A DNA stretch of 53,873 nucleotides from an uncultured Bacteroidales bacterium (GCA_900319925.1 ONQE01000006.1:23487-77359); one strand, 5' to 3'. Numbered from the stretch's first letter, positions 1 to 9,110 are shown. The notes: generated by a model not told the origin, from the letters alone. Numbers and translations are program-made.

Positions 1-15
1 GATAGCAACAGACCT

Positions 16-1431
16 ATGGGTGGATTTTTCGGGGTCGGCTCGACCAAACCTTGTATTGCGGACCTTTTCTACGGGGTGGACTACCACTCCCATCTCGGAA
101 CCAAGCGCGGTGGTATTGTCACCTATCAGGAGGACACACAACTGTTCCGCCGTTCCATTCACAACATTGAGAACAGCTATTTCCGGACGAAATTCGCCGA
201 CGACCTCGGCAAGTTCCAAGGCAACTCCGGCATCGGAGTCATCAGCGACACCGACGCGCAGCCCATCGTGGTGAACTCTCATTTGGGTCGATTTGCCATC
301 ACGACAGTAGCCAAAATCAACAATATCAAGGAGTTGGAACAGGAGTGCCTCGACTGCAACCAGCAGTTCACCGAGCTGAGCTCCGGTGCGACGAACCCCA
401 CCGAGCTCGTCGCGCTCATGATCACCCGCAAACACGACTTCGTGGAGGGCATACAATACGTCTATGAGAAAGTGAAGGGTTCTTGTTCCATGCTTATCCT
501 GACGGAGGACGGCATCATCGCCGCGCGCGACCGCTACGGGCGCACCCCCATCGTCATCGGCAGCAGGGACGACGGCCGCGTGGTCGCCTCCGAGAACCAC
601 AGCTATGCCAACCTCGACTACCAGACCGAATACTTCGTCGGGCCGGGCGAGATTGTGAAGGTCACCCCCGACGGAATCCACCAAATGCTCGCACCGAACC
701 CGCAGATGCAGGTCTGCTCGTTCCTGTGGATCTACTACGGTTACCCCTCCGTGAACTACGAGAACATCAACGTGGAGAGCGCCCGCTACAACCTCGGCTA
801 CGCCATGGGCAAGACCGACGACACGGAAGTCGATTTCGTGGCGCCCATCCCCGACTCCGGCATCGGCATGGCCATCGGCTACTCCAACGGCAAACAGATT
901 CCCTACCAAAGGGCTATCGTCAAATACACCCCCACTTGGTCAAGGAGTTTCATGCCCGTCAGCCAGGAGATGCGCGAGCACGTGGCCAAGATGAAGCTGC
1001 TGCCCAACGGCGACCTGCTCAAAGGCAAGCGCATCGTCTTCTGCGACGACTCCATCGTGCGCGGCACGCAACTGCGCGACAACGTGAAGATGATGTACGA
1101 GTACGGTGCCAAGGAGGTCCACGTCCGTATCAGCTGCCCGCCATTGCTTTACGGCTGCGAATTTCTCAACTTCTCCGCCTCCAAGAACGTCATGGAACTC
1201 ATTACCCGTCGCGTCGTCGGCGAACTGGAGGGCGGCGACAACAGCAAAAACCTGCAACGCTATATGGACCACACCTCCCCGGAATACGCCCGCATGGTGG
1301 AGGTCATCCGCAAGCACCTCGGCGTGGACACCTTGAAATTCAACACGATAGACACCGTCACCCAAGCCATCGGACTGCCTAAGGAACGCATCTGCACCCA
1401 CTGCTTCGACGGCTCGTCATTCGGTTTCTAA
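16..1431 (+). CDS. PurF-like amidophosphoribosyltransferase homologue lacking the catalytic cysteine
   Basis: This 471-residue protein has the PurF layout: an N-terminal Ntn-type glutaminase-like domain followed by a phosphoribosyltransferase domain. The PRPP-binding motif is clear (RIVFCDDSIVRGT, residues 339-351). Cysteines 234, 381, 460 and 463 sit where the [4Fe-4S] ligands of Bacillus-type PurF lie. The N-terminus reads MGGFFG where active enzymes read MCGIFG, so the glutaminase nucleophile is replaced by Gly, and the usual RHRGQ-type glutamine-site motif is also altered. The frame is open to the window edge, so a few upstream codons are possible, but the MGG start fits the alignment. 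The stop is 6 nt before pcm, so the two are probably co-transcribed. I recall similar Cys-less paralogues in Bacteroides, which would make this a family trait; it may use ammonia or act on another substrate. Confidence 0.85.
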   Translation: MGGFFGVGSTKPCIADLFYGVDYHSHLGTKRGGIVTYQEDTQLFRRSIHNIENSYFRTKFADDLGKFQGNSGIGVISDTDAQPIVVNSHLGRFAITTVAKINNIKELEQECLDCNQQFTELSSGATNPTELVALMITRKHDFVEGIQYVYEKVKGSCSMLILTEDGIIAARDRYGRTPIVIGSRDDGRVVASENHSYANLDYQTEYFVGPGEIVKVTPDGIHQMLAPNPQMQVCSFLWIYYGYPSVNYENINVESARYNLGYAMGKTDDTEVDFVAPIPDSGIGMAIGYSNGKQIPYQRAIVKYTPTWSRSFMPVSQEMREHVAKMKLLPNGDLLKGKRIVFCDDSIVRGTQLRDNVKMMYEYGAKEVHVRISCPPLLYGCEFLNFSASKNVMELITRRVVGELEGGDNSKNLQRYMDHTSPEYARMVEVIRKHLGVDTLKFNTIDTVTQAIGLPKERICTHCFDGSSFGF

Positions 1432-1437
1432 TCAGTC

Positions 1438-2085
1438 ATGCCAACCCAAAACTACCTCCTCCTCGGGCAGAAGAAGCGGATGATTGAGAATCTCCGCGAG
1501 AAGGGCATCACCGATGTGAACGTGCTGACCGCCTTCGACAAGATGGAGCGGCATCTCTTCATGGAGTCGCTGCTGTGGCCGCGCGCCTACGAGGACATCG
1601 CCATCAAACTCACCACCGACCAGACCATCTCGAAACCCTCCACCGTGGCGTTCCAGTCGCAACTCCTAGAGGTAAGTCGGGGCATGAAGGTGTTGGAAAT
1701 CGGCACCGGGTCGGGGTTCCAGGCGGCCATCCTCTACGCCATGGGCGCGAAAGTCTATACCATCGAGCGGCAGATTGCTCTCTTCAAGCAGACCAAGCCG
1801 CTATTGGACAAGCTGGCGCCGTCGGTGGTGACCTACTACGGCGACGGTTTCAAGGGCTGGCCGCAGTTCGCCCCTTACGACAGGGTCATCGTCACGTGCG
1901 GCGCACCGGAAGTACCGCAAGCCCTCCTCGACCAACTGAAGCCGGGTGGAATTATGGTGATTCCCGTGGGGGTGGAATCCCAAATCATGAAGAAAATCGT
2001 AAAAATCAGCGATACGGAATACGAGGAGAACGACTTCGGCGACTGTCTGTTCGTCCCGATGCTGAAAGAGCGCGTCAGAAAGTAA
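1438..2085 (+). CDS. pcm: Protein-L-isoaspartate O-methyltransferase
   Basis: The 215-residue product is a normal-length PCMT. It transfers a methyl group from S-adenosylmethionine to isoaspartyl residues in damaged cytoplasmic proteins, starting their repair. Visible signatures are the family motif DQTISKP near residues 61-67, the SAM-binding motif I VLEIGTGSGFQAA near residue 84, and YGDG plus the LKPGG region further on. It starts 6 nt after the PurF-like stop, with no promoter between, so it is the second gene of that operon. It converges on the lipoprotein gene ending at 2091 with a 5-nt gap, and I see no terminator hairpin there. Confidence 0.93.
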   Translation: MPTQNYLLLGQKKRMIENLREKGITDVNVLTAFDKMERHLFMESLLWPRAYEDIAIKLTTDQTISKPSTVAFQSQLLEVSRGMKVLEIGTGSGFQAAILYAMGAKVYTIERQIALFKQTKPLLDKLAPSVVTYYGDGFKGWPQFAPYDRVIVTCGAPEVPQALLDQLKPGGIMVIPVGVESQIMKKIVKISDTEYEENDFGDCLFVPMLKERVRK

Positions 2086-2090
2086 ACGGG

Positions 2091-2495
2091 CTAATCCGCA
2101 ACGTCTTCCACGCCGTTATGCGTGAACTTCTTCGCCTCGATACGACGATAGTCTCCGCCGGCGTTCAAGGTCGCTATACCATATATAAAATAGTCGGAGC
2201 CAAAGAGCAATCCGCAGACATACGCCGTGTCAATCTTCGCCCACTGTTCGTTAAAGAGCTGCCGAGCCTGCTTGTCGTTCTCCGAAAGAGAATTCCCCTC
2301 GAACGAGACCAATTGGTTATACTTGACGTTCGACTTGAAATAGGACTCAAGCTCCGCCCAGTCGGATCCATTCGGATTCAAGTTCCCATATTGGTAACCC
2401 AGGCAGCCGATGGTGTATTGAGTGGTTACGCTGTGCTTGCATGCGCCAAGCACTACAGAGAGGCAAACTATCGCGACAAAGACTATTTTTCTCAT
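2091..2495 (-). CDS. Small lipoprotein of unknown function
   Basis: I do not recognise the family. The longest frame opens at 2576, but the better start is the ATG at 2495, which gives 134 residues beginning MRKIVFVAIVCLSVVLGACKHS, a lipoprotein signal peptide with lipobox LGAC. The mature part is short, polar and has two further cysteines (IGCLGYQ and AYVCGLL). The chosen start also avoids overlap with the promoter of the divergent nucleotidyltransferase gene. Its 3' end lies 5 nt from the pcm stop on the opposite strand. The lipoprotein call is firm; no role can be given. Confidence 0.7.
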   Translation of the reverse strand: MRKIVFVAIVCLSVVLGACKHSVTTQYTIGCLGYQYGNLNPNGSDWAELESYFKSNVKYNQLVSFEGNSLSENDKQARQLFNEQWAKIDTAYVCGLLFGSDYFIYGIATLNAGGDYRRIEAKKFTHNGVEDVAD

Positions 2496-2584
2496 GACAA
2501 AGACTTTTGGATTCAAATGGCAAAAATAACATAATAGCGTGAAAAAAACATTCCATTTCAAAGATGTAATCAACATCTTTTTGT

Positions 2585-2592
2585 TACTTTTG
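2585..2592 (+). promoter_or_regulatory. Bacteroidota -7 element for the nucleotidyltransferase gene
   Basis: TACTTTTG matches the TAnnTTTG -7 consensus of Bacteroidota sigma-ABfr. It lies 19 nt upstream of the start at 2612. A clear -33 TTTG is not visible. Confidence 0.6.
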
Positions 2593-2611
2593 CGGTCTGA
2601 AATTCAAGAGG

Positions 2612-3325
2612 ATGAAAATCACCGGATTCATATTCGCCGCCGGACTCGGAACCCGGCTGTACCCGCTAACCGCTTCAAAGCCAAAGGCTTTGGTTCGTTA
2701 CAACAATAAAACACTGTTGGACAACGCTTTAGAGAAGATGTCCGAGGCAGGCGTCACAGATGTCATTGTCAACGTGCACCATTTCCCGGACATGATGGTC
2801 GAGGCGCTGCGACATCACCCGAATGCAGCGCACATCCACATATCGGACGAGCGCGCTTACCTCCGCGACACCGCCGGCGGCATCAAGTTCGCCGAACACC
2901 TTTGGCAGAACAGCGACCTGCTGCTGTTCTACAACGTGGACATTCTGTCGGACATAAACCTCAACACCTTAATTGAAAGCCATATAAAGAGCCGTGCCGA
3001 CGCCACCTTAGCCGTGCGGCACCGCCAAACCCAACGTTATTTCCTGTTCGACCAGAACAGCGGGCGACTCTGCGGATGGCGCAACGTCAAGACAGGCGAA
3101 GAGATTGTCACGGGGACTTTTGAAGATGCAAACGAGTTGGCTTTCAGCGGAATCCACGTTATGAACACCGCCTTCGCCCGCGAGATTCCCTCCGTGGAGA
3201 AATCATCCGTCACCAAATTCTACCTCGAACAGTCGCCCAACCGCATTATAAAGGCCTTCGTCCATGACAACGACAGTTGGTGCGACGTTGGCAAATACGA
3301 CCAATTCCGTAACTTGTTGTCATAG
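2612..3325 (+). CDS. Sugar-1-phosphate nucleotidyltransferase (MurU/HddC-like)
   Basis: This 237-residue protein is a single-domain NTP_transferase enzyme that would couple a sugar-1-phosphate to an NTP to give an NDP-sugar. The nucleotide-binding signature AAGLGTRLYPLT...KPKAL is at residues 9-26. SDERAYLRDTAGGI resembles the substrate loop of MurNAc-1-phosphate uridylyltransferase (MurU) and related heptose or mannose nucleotidyltransferases. YNVDIL carries the metal-binding aspartate. A MurU-like role in recycling peptidoglycan sugars is possible, but no kinase such as AmgK is adjacent, so the sugar cannot be assigned. It is transcribed alone from the promoter at 2585. Confidence 0.85.
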   Translation: MKITGFIFAAGLGTRLYPLTASKPKALVRYNNKTLLDNALEKMSEAGVTDVIVNVHHFPDMMVEALRHHPNAAHIHISDERAYLRDTAGGIKFAEHLWQNSDLLLFYNVDILSDINLNTLIESHIKSRADATLAVRHRQTQRYFLFDQNSGRLCGWRNVKTGEEIVTGTFEDANELAFSGIHVMNTAFAREIPSVEKSSVTKFYLEQSPNRIIKAFVHDNDSWCDVGKYDQFRNLLS

Positions 3326-3401
3326 CACCTTTTAAGAAGCTATACACTTTTTTTTCAAAAAATCAAGGGGTAAACAATATTTTTTTGAACAGTTTTTTTG
3401 T

Positions 3402-3409
3402 TAGTTTTG
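3402..3409 (+). promoter_or_regulatory. Bacteroidota -7 element for dnaA
   Basis: TAGTTTTG fits TAnnTTTG. It lies in the very AT-rich 168-bp gap before dnaA, giving a leader of roughly 80 nt. Two TTTG words lie upstream (3384-3387 and 3397-3400), neither at the ideal spacing. I found no DnaA-box-like TTATNCACA words in this gap. Confidence 0.55.
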
Positions 3410-3493
3410 CGGTGTGAAATTCTGATGGATTCGATTCACCTAACTTATTAAAATTAAGCGTTGTAGCAAAATTAACAAGAAACGGAACTGCAA

Positions 3494-4951
3494 ATGGAAA
3501 AAGAGTTACCCTCTCATACTAACGTCTGGAACCAATGTCTGGAAATCATCCGGGACACCGTGTCGCCGGAGGTTTACGTCACCATATTCGAGCCTATCAA
3601 CTCCGTATCGTTGGACAACAAGATGCTCACCATCGAACTGCCGAGTCTCTGGTACAAAGAGATTTTGGAGGAGCAATACGTGGATCTGCTGCGTTCCTCC
3701 ATCCGGAAACTTTTAGGCAACGACGCGAAGCTGCGCTACAAAGTGCTGGTGGAGCGTGGGCAGACCCCCGACCAAACCTCCACCATCACCATTCCCTCCT
3801 CCCCGCGCAAGGCTGTCAAGAACCCGCTGATGATGCCGCCCTTAGACGTCAACGCCATGGACCGAAAGGACATCCCCGGCCCGTTCGTCGTGCCCGGCAT
3901 CAAGAAACAGCGCATCCCCTCCAACCTCTCCGAGACCCTCACTTTCGACAACTACGTGGTGGGCGACTGCAACCGTCTCGCCGTGGCCGCCGGCATGTCC
4001 ATCGCCAAGTCGCCCGGACAGACCCCTTTCAACCCGCTGTTCATCTACTCCGAAGTGGGCCTCGGCAAAACCCACTTGGTCAACGCCATCGGCATCCAGA
4101 CCAAAATCAACTTCCCCGACAAAATCGTCATCTACGTCAGCGCCGACACCTTCTACCAACAGTATATGGAGGCCGTGAAGAGCGACAACCTCAACGACTT
4201 CTACTGGTTCTACCAGGCTGTTGACATGCTCATCATCGACGACATCCAGTTCATATCCGGCAACAAGACCAAAACCCAGGAGGCTTTCTTCCAGATTTTC
4301 AACCATCTGCACCAGCTCAAGAAGCAGATTATCATGACCTCCGACAAATCGCCGGTCGACATCACTGGTTTCGAGCCTCGCCTGCTGAACCGTTTCAAGT
4401 GGGGATTGGCCACCGACCTGCAGGTTCCCGACTTGGAAACCCGTACCGCCATCATCACCAAAAAGCTGGAAAACAACGGGATAGAGTTCTCCAAGGAGGT
4501 TATTGACTACCTCGCATTGCGCATCACCGCCAACACCCGCGAACTTGAGGGCGCCATGATCGCCATCCTCGCGCAAGCCTCCCTCAACCACCGCGACATC
4601 ACCCTCGACCTCGCCCGCGAAATGGTGGACAAATACGTCAAATCCACCGCCAAGGAAATCTCCATCGAGTATATCCAGAAAATCGTGTGCGACTACTTCG
4701 GCATTCCGGTCGAGTCCATCAACGCCAAAACCCGCAAGCGCGAGATTGTCCAGGTGCGCCAAATCAGCATGTTCTTCGCCAAAAAATACACGCATCTGCC
4801 CCTCTCCGTCATCGGCGCGTACTGCGGAAACAAGGACCACGCGACCGTCCTCCACGCATGCCGCACCATACGCAACCTCAGCGAGACAGACAAGAAGATG
4901 AAACAGTACATCTCCGACATTGACAAAAAAATGAAGATTGGAAATATTTAA
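3494..4951 (+). CDS. dnaA: Chromosomal replication initiator DnaA
   Basis: The 485-residue protein has full DnaA architecture: N-terminal helicase-interaction domain I, a linker rich in Pro/Ser near 95-125, the AAA+ domain, and C-terminal DNA-binding domain IV. Walker A reads SEVGLGKTH (186-194), Walker B is LIIDDIQF, and the domain IV signature GAYCGNKDHATVLHACRTI lies near 441-460. It unwinds oriC as an ATP-bound filament. The first Gly of the P-loop (GxxxxGKT) is Ser here. The gene has its own promoter and is followed by recJ, whose promoter overlaps the dnaA stop codon. No origin-like repeat cluster is visible nearby, so the gene may not mark oriC. Confidence 0.96.
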   Translation: MEKELPSHTNVWNQCLEIIRDTVSPEVYVTIFEPINSVSLDNKMLTIELPSLWYKEILEEQYVDLLRSSIRKLLGNDAKLRYKVLVERGQTPDQTSTITIPSSPRKAVKNPLMMPPLDVNAMDRKDIPGPFVVPGIKKQRIPSNLSETLTFDNYVVGDCNRLAVAAGMSIAKSPGQTPFNPLFIYSEVGLGKTHLVNAIGIQTKINFPDKIVIYVSADTFYQQYMEAVKSDNLNDFYWFYQAVDMLIIDDIQFISGNKTKTQEAFFQIFNHLHQLKKQIIMTSDKSPVDITGFEPRLLNRFKWGLATDLQVPDLETRTAIITKKLENNGIEFSKEVIDYLALRITANTRELEGAMIAILAQASLNHRDITLDLAREMVDKYVKSTAKEISIEYIQKIVCDYFGIPVESINAKTRKREIVQVRQISMFFAKKYTHLPLSVIGAYCGNKDHATVLHACRTIRNLSETDKKMKQYISDIDKKMKIGNI

Positions 4952-4983
4952 TTTGCGGTTGTCAGAAATATTGATTATATTTG
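4952..4983 (+). promoter_or_regulatory. Promoter of recJ
   Basis: TTTG (4952-4955), then 20 nt, then TATATTTG (4976-4983): the most complete -33/-7 pair in the window. The -33 element directly abuts the dnaA stop codon (4949-4951). Confidence 0.75.
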
Positions 4984-5008
4984 CGGCGCAATTTTTAAAG
5001 GATAAAAA

Positions 5009-6856
5009 ATGAAAAAACATTGGGTCATAAAAGAGCTTCCGGACGAGGCAGTTGTTTCGCAACTATGTGAACATCTGCATCTTGAGCGTCCGTTGGCCAC
5101 GCTCTTGGCGCAGCGCGGCATCACCACCGTGCAACAAGCGCGCGACTTTTTTGAGCCCAATATCGAGAAGCTTCACGACCCCTTCCTGATGAAGGACATG
5201 AACAAAGCCGTGGACCGACTCTCCAAAGCCATCATCCACGATGAGAAAATCATGGTCTATGGCGACTACGATGTGGACGGCACCTCCGCCGTGGCACTCG
5301 TCTATTCCTTCCTGTGCGAAATCCGTGGTGCCGACGCCCACGAGTACATCAAATACTACATTCCCGACCGCTACACCGAAGGCTACGGCATCACCGAGAA
5401 AGGCATCCAGTTCTGCAAGGAGAACGGCATCAACCTGCTCATCTCCCTCGACTGCGGCATCAAGGCCAACGACATGGTGGACCTTGCCAACGAGTACGGC
5501 ATCGACGTCATCATCACCGACCACCACCTCGAAGGCGACACGCTGCCCAACGCACTCGCCATCCTCGACCCCAAGCGCAAAGACTGCACCTACCCCTACA
5601 AGGAACTCTCCGGCTGCGGCGTCGGTTTCAAACTCGTGCAGGGTTACTGCTTCCGCAACGAACTTCCCGACGAGCTGTGGCTCAAGCGTATGGACCTTGT
5701 GGCCGTCAGCATCGCCTGCGACATCGTGGCCATCACCGGCGAGAACCGCATCCTCGCCCACTTCGGCCTCGAGATGATCAACAAGATCCCCCGCATGGGC
5801 ATCCGCGCCATCCTCGATCAGGCCGGCATCAAGATGAGAACCTACCCCCCGTTCAGCGAGGACACGTTCTTCACCCGCGTCATATCCATCTCCGACTTGG
5901 TATTCTACGTCGGTCCCCGCATCAACGCCGCTGGCCGTATCAAGAGCGCCAAGGAGTCTGTACGACTCTTCATCGTGGAGGACGAGGACAAGTCCATGGA
6001 GATCAGCAACCGTATCAACAAGCAGAACAACGAACGCAAACAGAAAGACAAGAACGCCACCGAAGAGGCGATGGATATGATCCGCAACTCGCATGAGTTC
6101 GAGAACCGCAAGAGCATCGTCGTCTATAACCCCTCTTGGGAGAAAGGCATCATCGGCATCGTGGCTTCCCGTCTGGTGGAGGAGTTCTACAAGCCTACCA
6201 TCGTGCTTATGAGCTCCGACGACGGCCTCATCACCGGCTCGGCACGCTCTGTCAAAGAATTCAACATCTACGACGGCATCGACTCCTGCGCCGACCTGCT
6301 TGAACACTTCGGCGGACACAAATACGCCGCCGGCCTAACCATGAAACAGGAAAACCTCGAAGAATTCTCCCAACGCTTCGAGGAATACGTCAAAGAAAAT
6401 CTCGACGAATCCGCATACGAGCCCGAAATCACCGTTGACATGCGGCTGAAACTTTCGGAAATCACCCCCCACTTCCTTAAGAACCTGAAAAAGTTCGCCC
6501 CGTTCGGACCCGGCAATATGGAACCCGTATTCGAGACCGACGGTGTGGTGGACGAGGGGAACGCCCGAATCGTGGGCGACAAACACCTCAAATGCAAGGT
6601 CTTAAGCCCGTACGAGCGCAGCGGCTCCTTCGACGGCATCGCTTTTAACCAAAAAGCGCTCCTGCCCGTCATCAGCGATTCCAAACCGTTCAACGTCCTC
6701 TACCACGTGGAGGAGAACCGCTGGAACAATGTGGTGAGCACCCAGCTGAATATCAAGGACATCGAGCCGGCGACCCCTTCTGACGACTACCAGGCTGCCC
6801 AAAACGACCACTCCAACGACTACACCTACCGCACCAGCAGCGACCATAAAGCGTAA
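5009..6856 (+). CDS. recJ: Single-stranded-DNA-specific exonuclease RecJ
   Basis: The 615-residue protein is a DHH-family 5'-3' single-strand DNA exonuclease of recombination and mismatch or base-excision repair. Motifs in order are GDYDVDG (85-91), DCGIKAN, DHHLEGD (DHH at 171-173), GPRINAAGRI and the DHHA1 motif GGHKYAAGL. A C-terminal OB-like domain and an acidic, polar tail follow. Length is normal for Bacteroidota RecJ. It has its own promoter and is followed after 6 nt by a glycosyltransferase, an arrangement that suggests read-through rather than functional linkage. Confidence 0.95.
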   Translation: MKKHWVIKELPDEAVVSQLCEHLHLERPLATLLAQRGITTVQQARDFFEPNIEKLHDPFLMKDMNKAVDRLSKAIIHDEKIMVYGDYDVDGTSAVALVYSFLCEIRGADAHEYIKYYIPDRYTEGYGITEKGIQFCKENGINLLISLDCGIKANDMVDLANEYGIDVIITDHHLEGDTLPNALAILDPKRKDCTYPYKELSGCGVGFKLVQGYCFRNELPDELWLKRMDLVAVSIACDIVAITGENRILAHFGLEMINKIPRMGIRAILDQAGIKMRTYPPFSEDTFFTRVISISDLVFYVGPRINAAGRIKSAKESVRLFIVEDEDKSMEISNRINKQNNERKQKDKNATEEAMDMIRNSHEFENRKSIVVYNPSWEKGIIGIVASRLVEEFYKPTIVLMSSDDGLITGSARSVKEFNIYDGIDSCADLLEHFGGHKYAAGLTMKQENLEEFSQRFEEYVKENLDESAYEPEITVDMRLKLSEITPHFLKNLKKFAPFGPGNMEPVFETDGVVDEGNARIVGDKHLKCKVLSPYERSGSFDGIAFNQKALLPVISDSKPFNVLYHVEENRWNNVVSTQLNIKDIEPATPSDDYQAAQNDHSNDYTYRTSSDHKA

Positions 6857-6862
6857 GCCGAC

Positions 6863-7987
6863 ATGAAAATCGCCGTCAACACCCGCCTGCTCCTCAAAAA
6901 CAGACTGGAAGGCATCGGGATATTCACCCGCGAGACCCTGTCCCGCATCACCAAAGCTCACCCCGAACATCAATTCTACTTCCTTTTCGACCGCGCTTAC
7001 GACGAGTCGTTCATCTTCAGCGACAACGTCACCCCCGTTGTGGCACACCCGCAGGCTCGGCATCCCTACTTGTGGTATCTCTTTTTCGAGCATGGCATCC
7101 CGCTGAAACTCCGAAAGATAAAGCCCGATCTGTTCCTTTCCACAGACGGCTGGATTCCGACCCGCCTCGACATTCCCACGGTCAATGTCATCCACGACCT
7201 CAACTTCCTGCACCATCCGGAATTCGTTCCGCCCGTAGTGCGCCGCTACTACGACCGTTTCTTCCCCAAGTTCGCCCGGAACGCCACCCGCCTCGCCACC
7301 GTCTCGCAGTTCAGCTGCGACGACATCCACCAAAGCTACCAAGTTCCAACCGAGCGTATCGACGTGGTCTATAATGGCGCGAACCAAGCCTACAGACCTT
7401 ACACCGAAGAAGAACAATCGGCTGTCAAACAGCATTATACAGACGGAAAAGACTACTTCCTTTTCGTAGGGCTTATCCACAAGCGCAAAAACTTAGCCAA
7501 CATCTTCCGCGCATTCGAGCTGTTCAAGGAACGCACCGGCAGCCCAATGAAGTTGGTGGTCGTCGGCGACAAGAAATGGTGGGCCGGCGAGATCGAGGAC
7601 ACCTACTTGGCCATGCACTACCGCAAGGATGTGGTCATGCTCGGCCGCCAGCAGATCGACACGCTCAGCGCCCTGACTGCCGCCGCCACCGCCATGGTTT
7701 ACGCCTCCCTATTCGAGGGTTTCGGCCAGCCTATCGTCGATGCCTTCAACGCCCACACGGCCGTGATCACTTCCGACGTCTCCTCCATGCCCGAAATTGC
7801 CGGGGGCGCCGCACTGCTCGTCAACCCGTACAGCGTGGAAGAAATCGCCCACGCTATGGAACAGCTTTGCCTCGACGAGAATCTACGCAACACTCTCATC
7901 GAGAAAGGGATGGCCCGGAAGGGAATCTACACCTGGGATTATACGGCAGAACTGCTCTGGCAGACCGTCGAAAAATGCCTGCCCTGA
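6863..7987 (+). CDS. GT4-family glycosyltransferase
   Basis: The 374-residue protein has the two Rossmann halves of a GT-B enzyme. The acceptor half begins MKIAVNTRLLLKNRLEGIGIF. The donor half contains the segment FVGLIHKRKN and the E-x7-E-type motif SLFEGFGQPIVDAF, both typical of GT4 retaining enzymes that use nucleotide sugars to build polysaccharide or glycolipid. HDLNFLHHP is typical of the mannosyltransferase-like subgroup. It is cytoplasmic with no membrane segment. It starts 6 nt after recJ and ends just before the bidirectional terminator at 8028. Sugar and acceptor cannot be assigned. Confidence 0.88.
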   Translation: MKIAVNTRLLLKNRLEGIGIFTRETLSRITKAHPEHQFYFLFDRAYDESFIFSDNVTPVVAHPQARHPYLWYLFFEHGIPLKLRKIKPDLFLSTDGWIPTRLDIPTVNVIHDLNFLHHPEFVPPVVRRYYDRFFPKFARNATRLATVSQFSCDDIHQSYQVPTERIDVVYNGANQAYRPYTEEEQSAVKQHYTDGKDYFLFVGLIHKRKNLANIFRAFELFKERTGSPMKLVVVGDKKWWAGEIEDTYLAMHYRKDVVMLGRQQIDTLSALTAAATAMVYASLFEGFGQPIVDAFNAHTAVITSDVSSMPEIAGGAALLVNPYSVEEIAHAMEQLCLDENLRNTLIEKGMARKGIYTWDYTAELLWQTVEKCLP

Positions 7988-8027
7988 CCGCTCCGCAACA
8001 CTTTCCTACCTTTACGGCAACAAAAAA

Positions 8028-8045
8028 GCGGGACCATTGTCCCGC
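8028..8045. terminator. Bidirectional intrinsic terminator
   Basis: GCGGGAC, loop CATT, GTCCCGC forms a perfect 7-bp stem with an A run on the left (8022-8027) and a T-rich run on the right. It serves both converging genes, the glycosyltransferase (+) and the DUF4328-like gene (-). Confidence 0.85.
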
Positions 8046-8088
8046 CTTTGTTTCATATACACAATAGACTCTCGCCTATCGTTTTGCA

Positions 8089-9033
8089 TTAGAACTTGCT
8101 CTCGTTGTCCAGCAACATTTTGTTTTTCTTGTTGTATTGCAGGATGAGGAAAGTCTCGATGCACATCGTGATGACCATAATGACGATGGCCAGCACAGCC
8201 ATGGTACCGTGACCCGCCTTGGTGTAAAATGCGCCTTCGCGGAAGAAGGTGAAGAAGAGGACAAAGTTCATCAACCAGACACTGATGAGGAGGAATCCCC
8301 ACCAAATGGACATAAAGATGTTCGAATTGTCAATCTTGTTCTCGTCGCGCGGAACAATCTCAGCGTTTTCGAGGGCGTAGTCCGTTTCATTCCAAACCTC
8401 CTTGAAGAAAGACAAGGGTTTAATCAAGTTATAGATGGGGACGAACCAAGCTAAGTAAGACATCCAGGGTTTCATGCCATCCTTCATCCACGGGGCGATC
8501 TCATGGAGATTCTTGTTGTTTTTCGCACCCCAAACGGCAAAGACAAACGTTTTCGCCAGGAAAGCGATAATCGTTATCCACGCGATGACCCAGAATTTCT
8601 TCTTGGCAGCATCGTTGGCCGCATTGAGTTCATCCCAATTCTTCTGCACCGGATTGTACTCTTGCTCCAGTTCGGAGAGCTTGGCAAGATTGTCGGCTTG
8701 CTGTTTTTTCTTGTCAGCAAGCGTCTGCTTCGTGACCTCAATGCTTTCGGCAAGGGCTTTCTGAGCATCCTTGCCTGTGACGGTTTTCTGTTGCAGCGTA
8801 TCTAACTTGTACTGGTAGTAAGCCACTTCCGCGCTGTCTTGACGAAGCGGGTGCTGCGCCATGGCGTATTCCTCATACAACTTGTTGTAATGGTTGCGTT
8901 CTTGGATGACGGCATTGTTGGTCTTGTCGAATTTCATCAAAAAAAGCATGGAGATGATGAAAAGCACCAAAACCACCACGTTGCAAAGCAGGATAAGCTT
9001 GCCCAAAGAGGTGTTGTCTGTCAATTTTTTCAT
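8089..9033 (-). CDS. DUF4328-like membrane protein with periplasmic coiled coil
   Basis: The 314-residue protein has one N-terminal membrane segment (about residues 11-33), then a roughly 100-residue charged stretch rich in Gln, Lys and Glu that looks like a coiled coil. Three or four further membrane segments follow. The segment SYLAWFVPIYNLIKPLSFFKEVW matches the core of DUF4328, whose function is unknown, as I recall it. The long N-terminal coiled coil is an addition to the minimal domain. It is a single-gene unit: its own -7 element lies at 9103 and it ends at the shared terminator at 8028. Confidence 0.65.
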   Translation of the reverse strand: MKKLTDNTSLGKLILLCNVVVLVLFIISMLFLMKFDKTNNAVIQERNHYNKLYEEYAMAQHPLRQDSAEVAYYQYKLDTLQQKTVTGKDAQKALAESIEVTKQTLADKKKQQADNLAKLSELEQEYNPVQKNWDELNAANDAAKKKFWVIAWITIIAFLAKTFVFAVWGAKNNKNLHEIAPWMKDGMKPWMSYLAWFVPIYNLIKPLSFFKEVWNETDYALENAEIVPRDENKIDNSNIFMSIWWGFLLISVWLMNFVLFFTFFREGAFYTKAGHGTMAVLAIVIMVITMCIETFLILQYNKKNKMLLDNESKF

Positions 9034-9102
9034 ACTTGAACTTATTTTATATTACTAATTTTCAGAAAGTTATAGAAATAATTATACTTATACAAAGCGT
9101 AG

Positions 9103-9110
9103 CAAAAGTA
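9103..9110 (-). promoter_or_regulatory. -7 element for the DUF4328-like gene
   Basis: On the minus strand this reads TACTTTTG, a TAnnTTTG match, about 70 nt upstream of the start at 9033. Confidence 0.55.

Noticed and set aside
3326..3493. Replication origin next to dnaA
   Set aside because: The gap is AT-rich, but I see no DnaA-box-like words or repeat cluster, and dnaA is often not at the origin in Bacteroidota.
3842..6319. Long minus-strand frames opposite dnaA and recJ
   Set aside because: They are rich in Val, Asp, Gly and His, as expected from the complement of GC-rich codons, and overlap two certain genes.
8150..8805. Plus-strand frames opposite the DUF4328-like gene
   Set aside because: They cover a minus-strand gene with clear membrane segments, its own promoter and a terminator.
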